Both the position numbers and the translations under genes were made by a program. From Lytechinus variegatus (taxonomy: Eukaryota; Echinodermata; Echinoidea; Temnopleuroida; Toxopneustidae): DNA of 64,000 bases. The stretch covers positions 1,469,501 through 1,533,500 of the forward strand of contig NC_054750.1 of NCBI RefSeq assembly GCF_018143015.1, given 5' to 3'. The stretch's first letter is position 1, and the number at the start of each line of letters is the position of its first letter. This document shows positions 33,701-62,568 of this stretch, one piece after another. The notes under the pieces are model-generated. The model saw only the letters and a list, made by a program, of their open reading frames with translations, was not told where the DNA came from and searched no databases.

Positions 33701-35030
33701 ACTCTTTACCTCAGATTGTCAAATCAGGGCCTCTTATTTTGGTGAGTTGCCACCTTTACAGGTAAAGAACCATTCCACTATGCAATTTAAAACCAGAGGA
33801 GGGAGACACTCTCCTATACACCTTAATCAGTTAACATTGGAGGAGAAACGCAAGGCCAAATTGATGTAGTTTGATTTTTCCTACCGGGCACTTTAATATG
33901 ACAACACTTATAATTGATGATATTGTTGGGTCATTGCTTGAATAGAGTAAAAGAAGTGCAAATCATTGAAAAAGAAATAATTTCAGTTTCATATCATTTC
34001 TCAGAGATGCACGATAAAAAATATCCATTGCTCAAAGTTGGTAGGAAATTAAAACATGTAGGACTTGGCCAACAATGATTGATTTCAATGGGGCTAATAA
34101 ATTATTCATATGGTCATATATCAAACTCCACTGAACTGATTCTTGGTACTTGGTATGATGTTCCTCTGAAATACCCCAAGAAGAGTTTTAACTGGAGGTG
34201 TGACAGAGAGTGTGGTCTAGTTTTTTGTGAATTATTGGGTCTTTTTAGTGAGGGCAGTTTTGAAAGTTGTAGTTGATGGCTGGTCTACAGTTTCTGGTAG
34301 AAACCTACCCAGATCTCCCCCCCCCTCCCAGTTTGGGCTGTGGATTGCTTTCATCATGCCTATCCAAGATAGGAGTAAAAAAAAATGAAGTTGCAAATAA
34401 AAAAAGATGTGATGTTATGTATTGGTACTCTTTTAAAGATAAATTCCAGTTCTGTTAACAATCTCAAAATGACTTTTTACAGAATCTAATATAATGACCA
34501 CCCAAGTGTCTGTTTGTATGAATAAAAAATATGTGCCAAAGGATTCTGGAAGAAATTGTGTAATTGCTGAGAAATAAGCAAAATAAGCGTGGATTCGGTC
34601 ACTTCCGTCGGGTCTTTATTCCAGCAATAATAATACACTGTCCCACGTGTGCCTATCTGTGTTGCCGATCTTCAGTGTGATCATATTTCAGCTTATATTT
34701 TATGATTTCACAAAGTTCAGTTTATGTAACTGTACCAGATGTAGATCCACGATGATATAGTCATACTTAACCTTGGTTTTACAGACTTTCTCACAAAATT
34801 AATGTTTTACTGCAACTACTATCATTTAGCTTTAATGGGGTCTTTTAAAATGACTAAATTAATATTTATGATATGAATATTTATCCAATTCATCAATTGA
34901 TTTTCCTCAAGTTAATTAAATCCATCTCTCTTCCCTCCTTTTTTTTTCTTTAGCTCCTGTTGGTAAGATGCCCAGTAGTATCAGGACCAACATCAAGTCT
35001 GGAAGTGGTCATCCTTATCATCACAGATAA
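18710..35030 (+). CDS. med8: Mediator complex subunit 8 (whole gene, 8 coding exons)
   Basis: MED8 is a head-module subunit of Mediator, the bridge between activators and RNA polymerase II, and acts in the nucleus. Coding exons are 18710-18715, 26841-26959, 27781-27815, 28322-28431, 30254-30394, 32268-32349, 33089-33232 and 34954-35030. All are in phase and total 237 aa (human about 268). Landmarks are the N-terminal helix VNDLKKALADLLMKLEHH; WPSVLNSFALLSGQ; the SQDRDEELE segment; RVPCFNHDVVPNYLRTKPEP; DTNALVAAI; and the C-terminal GKMPSSIRTNIKSGSGHPY, all close to vertebrate MED8. Candidate poly(A) signals lie at 35712 and 36236. The first intron (8.1 kb) carries a foldback transposon. The identification is firm. 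Confidence 0.95.
18867..19727 (+). repeat. Left arm of the foldback element
   Basis: Outer unique domain 18867-19290, then 10 tandem units containing GGAAACATGCCGGTC with variable tails: AATTGACC, AGTTTACCATATGTTTCA or AATTGGCTATATGTTTCA. Confidence 0.9.
19728..21780. other. Central spacer of the foldback element
   Basis: About 2 kb, AT-rich, without a convincing coding frame. It holds an inverted SINE 3' fragment (CCCCGGCTTTAGCTGGGC at about 20438), a poly-G run (20498-20512) and a fragment starting GGGGCCGCGGAAGCG (20683-20830) that looks like a decayed DNA element. Confidence 0.55.
21781..22817 (-). repeat. Right arm of the foldback element
   Basis: Inverted counterpart of the left arm. 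It has 14 units (GACCGGCATGTTTCC on the plus strand), four more than the left, then the mirrored outer domain 22394-22817. Confidence 0.9.
22826..23002. other. GC-richer flank of the foldback insertion
   Basis: TTGGCTTCACTCACCAA...GAAGTTCTA (22880-22925) recurs at 57611-57650 in CARM1 intron 1, so part of this flank is an unclassified interspersed repeat. Confidence 0.4.
23011..23514. mobile_element. G-run TIR element (hAT-like), about 504 bp
   Basis: Flanked by the 8-bp duplication ACGAAGTC (23003-23010, 23515-23522). Ends are CCAGGGGGGG and, mirrored, CCCCCCGGG. Inside are two tandem ~54-bp units with GCTCCAAGGCATA...GAAACAGAACAAAGAAAGC and several other CGTTCCAAGG/GCTCCAAGG starts. An internally deleted relative is at 60708-60803. 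Confidence 0.75.
23523..26190 (+). other. MED8 intron 1, distal part
   Basis: Contains a long T-rich tract (23935-24080) and its A-rich counterpart (24220-24440), an unclassified repeat (24450-24600, with a relative at 35412-35600), a SINE 3' fragment at 25428-25465, an inverted pair around ACTGCCAAATC...GATTCGGCAGTGA (25826-25905), and a relic of the 14546-15138 family near 26064-26110. No coding exon was recognised. Confidence 0.45.
26191..26700 (+). mobile_element. tRNA-derived SINE (family A), split by a second SINE
   Basis: The head is GGCCCAGTGGATTAGTCTCC with B box GGGTTCGAATCCC. The body includes TTCCTTCGGCAAGAAATTTA and resumes after the interruption with GACCCAGGTGAGGTGAATGG. It ends in CTATATAAATG...ATTATTATT. 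The insertion at 26290-26500 falls just after AAGAAATTTAT, a site that is continuous in the other copies. Confidence 0.8.
26290..26500 (-). mobile_element. SINE (family B) inserted in reverse inside a family A SINE
   Basis: On the minus strand, GCGATAGCTCAGTCGGTAGAGC is the A-box region and GGGTTCGATTCCC the B box. The body GGCATTTATCCTCATTACCAGG matches 14153-14350. Confidence 0.78.
26841..26959 (+). CDS. med8: MED8 coding exon 2: N-terminal helices
   Basis: Residues 3-42 (last codon split). Acceptor ttttag, donor TTG|GTAAGT. SRVNDLKKALADLLMKLEHH is the conserved Mediator-head helix. Confidence 0.94.
27781..27815 (+). CDS. med8: MED8 coding exon 3 (35 nt)
   Basis: Residues 42-54, PSVLNSFALLS, almost identical to the vertebrate motif WPSVLDSFALLSGQ. 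Acceptor tgcag, donor GTATGT; a micro-exon of 35 nt. Confidence 0.93.
27864..28140 (+). mobile_element. tRNA-derived SINE (family A), full-length
   Basis: Head GTTGTGGCCCAGTGGATAAG; body AAGAAATTTATCCACATTGT and GACCCAGGTGAGGT; tail CGCTATATAAATGCC then (ATT)n. Lies in MED8 intron 3. Confidence 0.8.
28322..28431 (+). CDS. med8: MED8 coding exon 4
   Basis: Residues 54-90: QINTLHRHLKSDKTPTLKN and LIILPLKLSQDRDEELE. Acceptor attacag, donor GTATGC. Confidence 0.94.
28690..29699. mobile_element. TIR element with CAGGCCTCGAAATA ends, 1,010 bp
   Basis: Perfect ends CAGGCCTCGAAATA / TATTTCGAGGCCTG, flanked by the 6-bp direct repeat AAGTCT (28684-28689, 29700-29705). It carries many AAGGGCACATTT / GGGCACCA iterations near both ends and a fragment of the GTCAAGTCCACC MITE family (29217-29322). 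The CAGG-type end is hAT-like, but a 6-bp repeat is short for hAT. Non-autonomous. Related AGGGCATC-rich fragments lie at 43995-44085, 52127-52246 and 54515-54630. Confidence 0.75.
30254..30394 (+). CDS. med8: MED8 coding exon 5
   Basis: 47 codons, phase 0 at both ends (91-137). VPCFNHDVVPNYLRTKPEPE is the family hallmark; the Glu/Lys-rich EEKEQTL follows. Acceptor ttcatag, donor GTTTGC. Confidence 0.94.
30517..30890 (+). repeat. Unclassified interspersed repeat, copy 1
   Basis: About 370 bp collinear with 34480-34850. Shared blocks include AAAGGATTCTG, ATACACTGTCC, TATCTGTGTTG and TTTCACAAAGTTCAGTT. No terminal repeats were recognised. Lies in MED8 intron 5. Confidence 0.7.
31051..31638. 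mobile_element. MITE of the GTCAAGTCCACC family
   Basis: About 590 bp with mirrored ends AAAGGTCAAGTCCACC and GGTGGACTTGTCCTTT. Long arms contain GTTGATTTGAATCAA / TTATGCAAATCAAC. Lies in MED8 intron 5; a fragment of the family occurs at 29217-29322. Confidence 0.8.
31911..32190 (+). mobile_element. tRNA-derived SINE (family A), diverged
   Basis: Head GACATTGTGGTCTAGTGGTT, B box GGTTCGATTCC, body AAGAAATTTACCCACATTGT; it ends GCACTTTACAAATCC plus ATT repeats. Confidence 0.78.
32268..32349 (+). CDS. med8: MED8 coding exon 6
   Basis: Residues 138-165: KQIDNLNRLSTHLLSMLST, matching the vertebrate helix KQIQSLNKMCSNLLEKIS in position. Donor GTGAGT. Confidence 0.92.
32409..32540 (+). repeat. Possible SINE/LINE tail fragment
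   Basis: TTTGTATAGCGCCATATATC resembles the tail motif of the family A SINEs. The rest is unclassified. Confidence 0.35.
33089..33232 (+). CDS. med8: MED8 coding exon 7
   Basis: Residues 165-213. PTDTNALVAAISVGRGI matches vertebrate PTDTNALVAAVAFGKGL. The following Met/Gln-rich tail is divergent and shorter than in vertebrates. Confidence 0.93.
34480..34850 (+). repeat. Unclassified interspersed repeat, copy 2
   Basis: Collinear with 30517-30890 in the same orientation. Lies in MED8 intron 7, immediately before the last exon. Confidence 0.7.
34954..35030 (+). CDS. med8: MED8 coding exon 8 and stop
   Basis: Residues 213-237 and TAA at 35028-35030. GKMPSSIRTNIKSGSGHPY reproduces the conserved C-terminus. 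Acceptor ctttag after a T-run. Confidence 0.94.
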
Positions 35031-36241
35031 CAATGTGACACAAAAGCCCATGATCGTGACAATCAAAATTGTTTAGCGATTAACCTCTATCATGCTTAGG
35101 AGATTTGTGTCAACTGTGTCTGCGTACAGATTGTTCTACACAATCGTGGCTGAACCCAATTGGTCAACTATCAATTTGGTCCAGGAAAGAGTTGGATACG
35201 TACCCACCACCAAATAACAGAAGGGATGTTAAGACTTCCCAGTATTCTCACTTCTGGTTTCACTCTACAACTCTTTTTTTCCCCTTTAACTTACCTTAGT
35301 TGGGACTCAAGCTCATCTTAATGGAACTGCAGTCAAGATTTCTGACCACTGTGCTAGCGAGATAGCTGATAGATAAGCCGATAGCTTAAGTGTTTTTGAG
35401 CGATTATAAAATGATAGTTCTACTAGTCTGAGCTTCAGAAACATAGTAATTTTGTTTTTCGGACAAAATAGACCGATGTCTGTGGACAATCACACACACT
35501 CGAACCTGGAACAAAATTTGACAGAATACAAGTCATACATGTATTTTGGTATGTATTCAAATTTCCCTTCATATTTGTTCTAGATAGGGCTAGATATATT
35601 GTTTTAAACCTTCTCCATATTCTATTTTTCAGTTAGGTGTATCTGTCATTTATCTAAATGTCCAGATGGTCTATTTTCCACTTTTTCTACTTATTATTCT
35701 GCACTTTGTCAAATAAAAATTTGGTTTATCAAAAGTTCATCTTGAGCATCTTTAATAGAAACCAAGTTGTGGTCTTGTGGGTATGACTCTTGTCTTTCAA
35801 TCTGAGGGACATGGGTTCGATTCCAAGCTAGGTTGTGTTTTCCTACAGCAAGAAATTTACCCACATTGTGCTGCACTTAACCCGGGTGAGGTGAATGGGT
35901 ACACAGGGAGGAAGAAATTCCTTGAATGCCCAAGTGCCTGGGCAGCCTACCTAAAGCCAGGGTAATAATAATAGCAGGGCCTGCTTAGAGAAGTTTTCAG
36001 AACTGAAGTGGCTACCCTGGGTAAATATGTCGATAGTGGTAGTGGTAGTAGTGGTGATGGTTGTGGTAGTAGTAATCTATAATCTTGAGACTAATCTATT
36101 ACACTGAATTTCTTTCTTTGAATACACCATTATTAAACGTAAATTTAATTGTCTGTGGGCTAGTTAAGATTAGTATATATTTTCTTTAGGTCTTAAAAAT
36201 GAACGGTTTCTTTCAATGAAAATTTCAGTTGTTGAAATAAA
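35031..36241 (+). other. med8: MED8 3' UTR and downstream region
   Basis: AATAAA occurs at 35712-35717 and 36236-36241, so a 3' UTR of 0.7 or 1.2 kb is plausible. The longer version would include the SINE at 35761-36020. An unclassified repeat (35412-35600) related to 24450-24600 lies inside. Confidence 0.4.
35761..36020 (+). mobile_element. tRNA-derived SINE (family A)
   Basis: Starts CCAAGTTGTGGTCTTGTGG, B box GGGTTCGATTCC, body AAGAAATTTACCCACATTGT and GGGTGAGGTGAATGGG. It ends in a gene-distal TAATAATAGCAGGGCC tail. Confidence 0.78.
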
Positions 36242-36870
36242 GTTTTCTTTCCTTGTATGTTATAAAAAAATAAATCTTTGCCCTCATCTATATAATTCTA
36301 TGGTTTCCATTTTATTAGCCTAGCTATTACGTGTTCGATAATTCCTGTATGTGCATGGTATCTTTAAAATTAATTGAAAAAGCATGGTTTCCAAAATTTT
36401 CATGTTACAGCCGTGTCGGTGGTTGCTAAGCAACGAGAATGTCAGAAGTCAAGAATTGTTAGTGATCATTCCTGTCATAAAGAAAAAATCAAAGGAAAAA
36501 CTCTTTATTAACCTGGTAAATGGTGTTGGATACAATTATCATTTCCTTTAATCATTCCCCCCCAAAATTCTCCTCCACAATTTCAGGTTAATCCTTGTCC
36601 TTGTTTAGTCTTGGCATAAAATTTACCCCCCACTGATGTTAATACTTCAAATTATAAGACATCAAGTAAAATGATGTATTTCTGTCCAGACTTCAACCTT
36701 ATTTTAGATTGTTCTACAGCTTTCTTGAGTTGGGTAGCGAAAACATTTTTCTTGCCTCTGTGACAAACCCATTGAATGCATTCATGTGTTTTTGCGCAAT
36801 TTTATTTGCAGCACCCTTAGACTAAGCTTTCTTCAAAGTTATGTAAAGTTCCATAATATGAATTGTATTC

Positions 36871-37355
36871 AAGGGGACGTTCACCCTTACAATAAGTTTT
36901 TTTGTTAAAACAAATGAAGAAAAATTTGAGAAAAAAAACCAAGGTTCTATTACAATCCATCAAAGAATAAGAGATATTTTTTTAAAAAGTTTTAATTTGT
37001 GACCTAAAATGCGAACAGCTCTCCCATATATAGTGGAATATAAATTAATTTATTCAAATTCTTTCATGGAACATGACAAATATTTTCCTTATAGAAGGGT
37101 TATAAAATGGTGTATCCACTGCACTAACAAAAACACTTCAATTTTTTTTGGGAAATGTTATTTTGGGGAATTTATATCACAGGTCGTATAGAAGAGCTGC
37201 TTGTCTGTATCGTCAAAAAATAAAACATGAACTCAAAACTAAAATTCATTCCTGCCAGTTATTCTTTAAATGGATTTTCATCAATCAATATATTTTCTAT
37301 AATTTTTCTTCTTTTATTAAAACTAACTTATCGTCAGGGTGAACTTCTTCTTTAA
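36871..37355. mobile_element. MITE of the AAGTTCACCCTGA family, copy 2
   Basis: Ends AAGGGGACGTTCACCCTTAC and CAGGGTGAACTTCTTC; same length class and AT-rich interior as 3741-4222. Confidence 0.72.
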
Positions 37356-39249
37356 GTTGATAAATAAAAGTATTTGATACTTGCCAAGTTAATTCATCTT
37401 ACAACTTCAAAATGCGAAATTGGAATGAATTAGTAACAAATGTGTTATGAGGGACCAAACAAATTTGTATTTCATGTAACTACCCACTTTTTGTATAATA
37501 AATTGTACATTAACAAAAACTTCAATTGAATGAACCTTTTTAACATGTATTTCTCAGACGTAGAAAAACATTGAATGGAATGCTGAATGACCTTTGTGAC
37601 CTTGAATCTTCAACAACCATACCCCAGAAAGGAACTCGAATCATTGTCACTCAACTATAAAGCATCCACAATCCAAATATGAAATTGATCCGTTACACAG
37701 GTCTTGAGTTGTGAGAATAAAAACGGTAGACACAAATCTGAAAACATAATGCCTCTGGTACCAGATGGTGAATGGTGGCATAATAATCACTTTTAAAAAA
37801 ATTATTGAGACATTGTATTTTGACATATACAACTAAACTGAAATACCTTGAATTTTAAGAAGAAAAACACAAAACCATAAACTGTATCAATGTGCATTGA
37901 GATAAGGTTTATTAGTATGAAAACATGGACAGAAATCTACCTCCTAAACGGACAATGGAGCTATACACATAACAAACATACATACAGTTATAAGCAAACG
38001 ACTTGGTAATTTATAAACCATAGGGACAAAGCCGTTGGGATTAAAGGTCCACCCAAAGAGATTAACCCCCCCCCCTCCTCACAGTGGTGAAAAATCAAAG
38101 TGAGTGAAAGAATGTAAATGTTCAGGGTTAAATGATTTCAATTCCTGTGTCACATAATCTCACTTTGTCTCAGCATTTCTCCCCTCCAGTATAAGTATGG
38201 AAGATAGTCTACCAGCACAGACTCAAATTTGAAACTTACACAAATAAAACCATGTCTAGGATGGAGACTAGGCCTTCAGACCCTGTGTGTGTGTGTATTT
38301 GGTAGAAGCAGCCACAGCGCATGAGCGAATATAGATGTAGTCTCCTAATTCAGACTCTGCATTTTGCACTATGTGTAAAACAAGTGTCTGTGCCAGCAGA
38401 CTAAGTTAAAAGCTTTCAGATTTTCATAATTCATATCCCCTGAAGAATGGATCACATGTTTATTTAAGTCATGATGAGTTCATTATTGCATCCCACACAC
38501 AATACCAATTACATGACAGACAGAGTAATCATGATCATCATTCATTCATTACCTAATCAACTTTTCAAGTGTTCTAATAACCTCTTGATTCTGAAAGCAT
38601 CATGTTCAAATCCTCCGTCTAGAAATGAAAATTTCTTACTAAGAGGGATAAGCTACCAAGTGCCTAAAATCAAAATAGACTAATCTTTTGGGGCAATATT
38701 TCAATTATCAACTGATCATGAAATGGAAAAAGCAAAAAAATACATGTACTCTTTCTCATTAATTTCAATAAAATAATACTGAAAATGTGTTAATAACATG
38801 ACGTGTCTCTCTCAAGGCTCAATGAGAAAATTGAACACAAATTATAAACTGGATAGGTAGTCAGTGAAAATTATTTCCACTGTTGTAATATCTTAAAATT
38901 TCTAACAGAGTAAATTACTGAATACCAACTTTAAAAGAGTATGTCTTCCAGTAAATTCACTAGTAAAAAAGGGGGGGAAAAACATGATTCTTTTCCCATT
39001 TGTTGATAGTCTGAACTTGTGAAAATAGGTTGATACTGAGTAGCAATATCATGTATTTCAAAATATTAAACCTAATTCATGCTTGAATTTGGAGGAAAAG
39101 GATGTTTATGCAAATTGATATTGACCTTGTTTTGAGCCATGACTGAACAGTTCCATGATATCAGTGAAATATCCCAAGAGCTTTTGATGACTATTTGCTC
39201 TTTAAGTGGAGAACTGCACATGAGACATTTCTATCATCAAATCACTTAA
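37356..39249. other. Convergent intergenic region or CARM1 distal 3' UTR
   Basis: AT-rich, no gene. Minus-strand AATAAA signals lie at 37908-37913 and 38459-38464, either of which could end a long CARM1 transcript. There is a (GT)n microsatellite at 38285-38297. Confidence 0.35.
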
Positions 39250-39749
39250 CAAGTGGAATGCCTCTGATGGTCTCACCTCCATCATGCGATTCAATATAGC
39301 AGCAGAGCTGACTTTGAAAACTACTATAAAATAATTATTCACAAAAAACACCATTCATATAATGATACAATATTACATTCATTGACATTCAACCTTGATC
39401 ATGTGTCATGTGACCTAAAACTTGTCAGTGATACTGGATTACTCCTATATCCACATTTTATGCACTATATCTATAAACTTTGAAAGTTATGACAGCAATC
39501 CAATAATTACCACTAAAATGGCCAAAGTTCAATGACTTTGGTCATGTGACGTGAAACTCAAGCAGGATGTTAGTAATACTTGATTAACCTTATGGCCAAG
39601 TTTCATGAACTAGGTCCATATACTTTCTAAGTTATGCTGTCATTTCAAAAACTTAACCATCAGTTAAGATTTGATGTTGACGCGCCGCCGCCATTGGAAA
39701 AGCGGCGCCTACATGTACATGTACAGTCACACTGTTATGCAGGTGAGAC
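39250..39749. mobile_element. DR1/M-box tandem-repeat element, copy B (short, decayed)
   Basis: Starts CAAGTGGAATGCCTCTGATG and ends GCAGGTGAGAC, as in copy A, but holds only about two monomers. Its DR1 sites are degenerate; TCATGTGAC remains. Confidence 0.75.
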
Positions 39750-39897
39750 GAAAATGATCAACTTAACATTCTAAATAATCCAAGTATTTGTTGTGAGAAA
39801 GTTCAATCTATTTGGGCATGAAGCAACATTATAATAAGGCTAAAATTCATTTGGGTGAAGCAAGAAGAACTTTTTATAAATCCTTTTTTCTCAGATC

Positions 39898-40037
39898 AGG
39901 GGCCCTTTGCATAAAACTTTTTACCTGAGAAAACTCAGGTTGTTTTTACTGGAGTTTTTGCCCTGTGTTAAAGTCAATGGCAGAAATCAGACTAACCTTA
40001 GTTTTCAGTTTTTACCAGAGTTTTATGCAACAGGCTC
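39898..40037. repeat. Palindromic mini-element (GCATAAAACTTTTTACC family), copy 2
   Basis: Opposite orientation to 11070-11232. Ends GGGGCCCTTTGCATAAAA and GTTTTATGCAACAGGCTCC. Confidence 0.7.
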
Positions 40038-42600
40038 CATGTTTTTGTTGGTGTTCTAAACTGCAAATATCAATAACTTATGACGTCGGAATTGCTTGAA
40101 AGGGGAATATTATTAGTATAATATATTTTAATACATTAAACACCTACATTTTAGATGAGGTGCACAGTACGAATATGATATACTTATCAAACATAAATGA
40201 GTGTTCTGTTGCTGATTAACATAATGTGAACATAAAACTACACAAAATCATGACTCCCTGAACAATTATTTCAATTTTGAAGAATTTACAATTCTGCATT
40301 CGAAACAGATAAAAACATGAATGTGAAAAATTAACCAAAATGCAAATTCATATCTATTAATTTATGATAATTCAAAATTCTTGAAAGGGGACACATTAAA
40401 TAAGTGCAGAATATAAGTGATGTGGACCAAGAAGTGCGATTTGAAGTCAATTCACATTTTGAACCAAGAAAAGTGGTCCAATGGACTAAATTTCAATAAA
40501 TATTATCCACAGAATTACTTCAATACAATTTATAAAATGAGATGACATATTTTTCTGGATTTTTTACCAAAAATAATTCAATTTTTACTATCAGATCTGA
40601 GGGATGGTTTGTTAACGAATAAGCTCAAAGGGTGTGAGGAAAGAGAGAGAGAATAAAAGAGTACAAGTTTACCTACAGCTATTCAACTTTTCTCTTACAA
40701 TTGAATGGGCCATCACAGAAGGCAATATCAAATATCGTTGAATTATCCAACAATACTGCAGCTTGAATACACATACCGTTCATCAGTCATTATACTTTAA
40801 TATTACACCAATATGTATCATCTAAGAACCATACCCAACCCAGAGTACTAAATGAATAGGCCTGTATTCCGTTCGTGGTTCATCTTAGCCCTAAACTAGG
40901 CCACTCTATGGATCTTACAGTTGGGGATGCAAGTCATATCACCAGTGGCATAAACTAGTAAACTGATTTTTTAAATAATTTAGTAGTTTCATTGATTATG
41001 CTTAGTTCATTTTGAGATCAAAACAGCATGAAGGTAATCAGTAATTGCAAGGTTTAATAACCAGAAATGAATTTAGGCTAAAACATTGCTTGTAGTGAAA
41101 TTCTACACATGTTCTTTCATCCATTATTGATCTGGCATACACATGTTGCATACTGAGTGTTGCAAACTTGGTCTCGAAAGTTGCATGAGACTTAAAAAGA
41201 AAGTCTTAAATGTTGAGACAGTATCTCCTTGCATTTGGCGCTCATCGCACAGTCAGGGTGGGGGGGGGGGGACTATCATACTGATCATTCCAAGATTGTA
41301 TTTGTGATACTTTGAGCGCCAAACATCGTGATGAATTAAACATCAACGTTTTTGCATCACATTCGGCTATCCATAATTGAACCACAGATGAAGACCATGG
41401 AAAAACTCTCCCAGTAAGATGGAGTCGGAAATACAGGCCAGAAAATTACATCCCATCTAATCATACCATACAAAGCGTACAAAGTGTTTCCTACGACAGG
41501 GAATCTTGGGGACGTGACAAGGTCAAACGAAAGCTATTTCAATTATCCATTGCTAATCAACAACACAGTGAGATGCACCGATGGACTGTATTCATTGAAA
41601 TGGTACAGAGTCCATATTCATCCGGTGGCAAAATAACTCAATAATGGCAATATAAATGGTGGAAAAATTGGCATTGCAAATTCTTGCTCTACAAAAAGGT
41701 GTATCTACAATGACATCTAATGTCTTACATTTCACAGGGGATATTTTTAACTTCTATTTGGTTAACTTATAAAAGGGAATACAGCAGAATTGGTTTATAT
41801 CTGAAAAAACGATACGACCACCTTTTATGGCACACGACACTGGTGGTACAAATTTCAGATTCAAACTCCCCCAAAACTACCCATAACTACAACCTATCTA
41901 CAATTATATCTTACAGCCATAAAATTCATAGGTAATCGGCCACGTTCCTTGACAAGAAAGTAGAAAACAGATTCGGATTACCTCGTAAATGGTGATATAA
42001 ATAAAATAATGATTTCCACCATGTGGTACACGTACAAGATCTTGCGTGAAATACCCTTTCACGTTCAAGTACTTCTACAAAAAAAATTCCATGCATGGTA
42101 TCCCAAATCACTCAAATAACTTAGGAATATATGAAAAATGCTAAAATAAAAGACAAAAAAAATAAGGTAAAAAAATCCCGATATAAGTAGTACATGGTAC
42201 TGATATTTACATCTGAGCCAAAAACTCATGATAATTTGCATTGACTTCATACTTCAGCAGTCGTAACTGTCGAACGATATCAAAACCATGCACTTGTCTG
42301 CAAAAAGTATCCAAGAGAAAATAATTGTTTTAATATGTTGCCAAAAAAGTATAGGTTGTTATAATAACATAATTTTAAAAAAATAAACAAGCCATCAAAA
42401 CAAATGTGAAAGAATTTCCGTCAGAAACTTCAATCTTGAAAAAAGAACGACCTCAAATGTGTGTTTTGCAGACAAATGCCTGGTTTTTATCATATAGCAT
42501 TCGTTTCAAAATAAAAACTTCAAAACTTTTGCATACTTCCAGCTTTTGTCTGACGAACACCTGGGAAGCAGGTGCTACAGAGAGTGAATGATGGACGTTG
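40038..42600. other. AT-rich region downstream of CARM1
   Basis: No coding exon. A relic of the piggyBac-like family core (TTGGTCTCGAAAGTTGCATG...) occurs at 41159-41210, and a small palindrome TTTGGCGCTCA/TGAGCGCCAAA at 41236-41323 encloses a poly-G run. Confidence 0.45.
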
Positions 42601-42601
42601 A

Positions 42602-42868
42602 GGCCTGCTCCGCAACGTTGCCAATCTAGTTTCACCTACAGGGGAGCGTTTCATCAATATTTTCATCCAACAAGTTGTCAGATCTGACATCTTTCCATGA
42701 TTTTGATTGGCTGAGATGCACTGTTCCTATGGTAACTGTCGGATAAACTGGTACTTGTCGGATAAAATGTCCGACAAGTCCTTTCATGAAACGCCTCCCT
42801 GATCACCCCCTATCATCAGTTCAATTGTGTACCATACTAGTATTCATCATGCCTCTGTGGTTGCTGGG
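42602..42868 (-). pseudogene. Relic duplicate of the end of CARM1's last exon, split by a MITE
   Basis: GCTCCGCAACGTTGCCAATC (42608) and ACCCCCTATCATCAGTTCAA (42803) match 42926-42945 and 42962-42985 in the same orientation. The latter block contains the CARM1 stop codon. The relic carries a diverged version of the last ~20 CARM1 codons with an extra stop, so it is not functional as coding sequence. A palindromic MITE sits between its two halves. Confidence 0.65.
42640..42800. mobile_element. Palindromic MITE with GCGTTTCAT ends
   Basis: Ends AGGGGAGCGTTTCATCAA and, mirrored, TTTCATGAAACGCCTCCCT. Internal CAAGTTGTCAGATCTGACA and TTGTCGGATAAAATGTCCGACAA palindromes. About 160 bp. Confidence 0.7.
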
Positions 42869-42974
42869 TGCTGAACAACCAGTACAGGATTTTACAGAAT
42901 TTGAACACTGGACAGTTACGACTGCTCCACGATGTTGTCAATTTAGTTCAATCTACCAGTCGCCCCCCCTATCA

Positions 42975-61801
<18,827 letters not shown>

Positions 61802-62229
61802 GATGATCTCCTGCCATGTAAATTGGGTGCATATCGGCGCGGCGTTATTGGAATTTTCAATGAATGAATCGCATGCGACGTACTCAGCGACGTAATTTGT
61901 TGCGCCCTCAGCGGCAAATAACATTATAGTTATGGGCACACCATGAGATATACAGTGCGTTTCAGAAAAAAGGTAATCCAAATCTAGAGGGCCGATATTC
62001 GGATCATGTTTAATATTGTGAAATTATTCTGCATGGATATGAAAGAAAAATTCATCAGCTTTTAATTGATACCATATTGCCACTCATGATCAAATTAATT
62101 GATGTTGAAGACAACATGTGCGGATACCACTTTTTCCAAGTTTTGCCAAAGTGGGTAAAGTGTGCATTTGATAGAATAAAATGTTTTTCAAAGTAATTTT
62201 GGGAACGAAGAATTATTTGAGGCATTTCT
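61802..62229 (-). promoter_or_regulatory. carm1: Probable CARM1 5' UTR/promoter side
   Basis: Upstream of the CARM1 start. A CG-bearing patch (61835-61920) lies within 120 bp of the ATG; farther out the sequence is AT-rich. No core promoter element can be named with confidence. Confidence 0.3.
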
Positions 62230-62271
62230 CTAAAATGATGATTGAAAGGTTAATGTCTTAATGTTCATACA

Positions 62272-62424
62272 CACCTTCGACATGTCCTCCTCTCCTTTGC
62301 ACACGAAACCTTCCTCCCTTCCTGATTTTCTCCCTCCGCTGCTTTCGGAGATCAGCCCTATGAAGGCAATAGCAACCGGTAGTGTGGAGAGATTAAGGAT
62401 ATCTTGGACAGCTCGTCTTACCAT
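62272..62424 (-). CDS. Possible first exon of an unidentified gene
   Basis: An ATG at 62424 opens a frame MVRRAVQDILNLSTLPVAIA with a hydrophobic stretch (about residues 11-25), followed by a Gly/Glu/Lys-rich tail and a potential GTGTGT donor at about 62273. GC content is higher than the surroundings. I do not recognise the protein, no second exon lies in the window, and ATG itself is followed by GTAAG, so the exon could equally end there. Confidence 0.25.
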
Positions 62425-62568
62425 TGCTGGCCCCTTGTCGAGAAACTGGCGGCTGCTTCCCGAGCGAAGCAGCCGCTCAGTAGTACTTCAGTAGTACTCC
62501 CTCTCCATAATTTATATAAAAAAATGTTCAGATATGCACTGTTGATTTTATATAAATATTTTGCGGAC

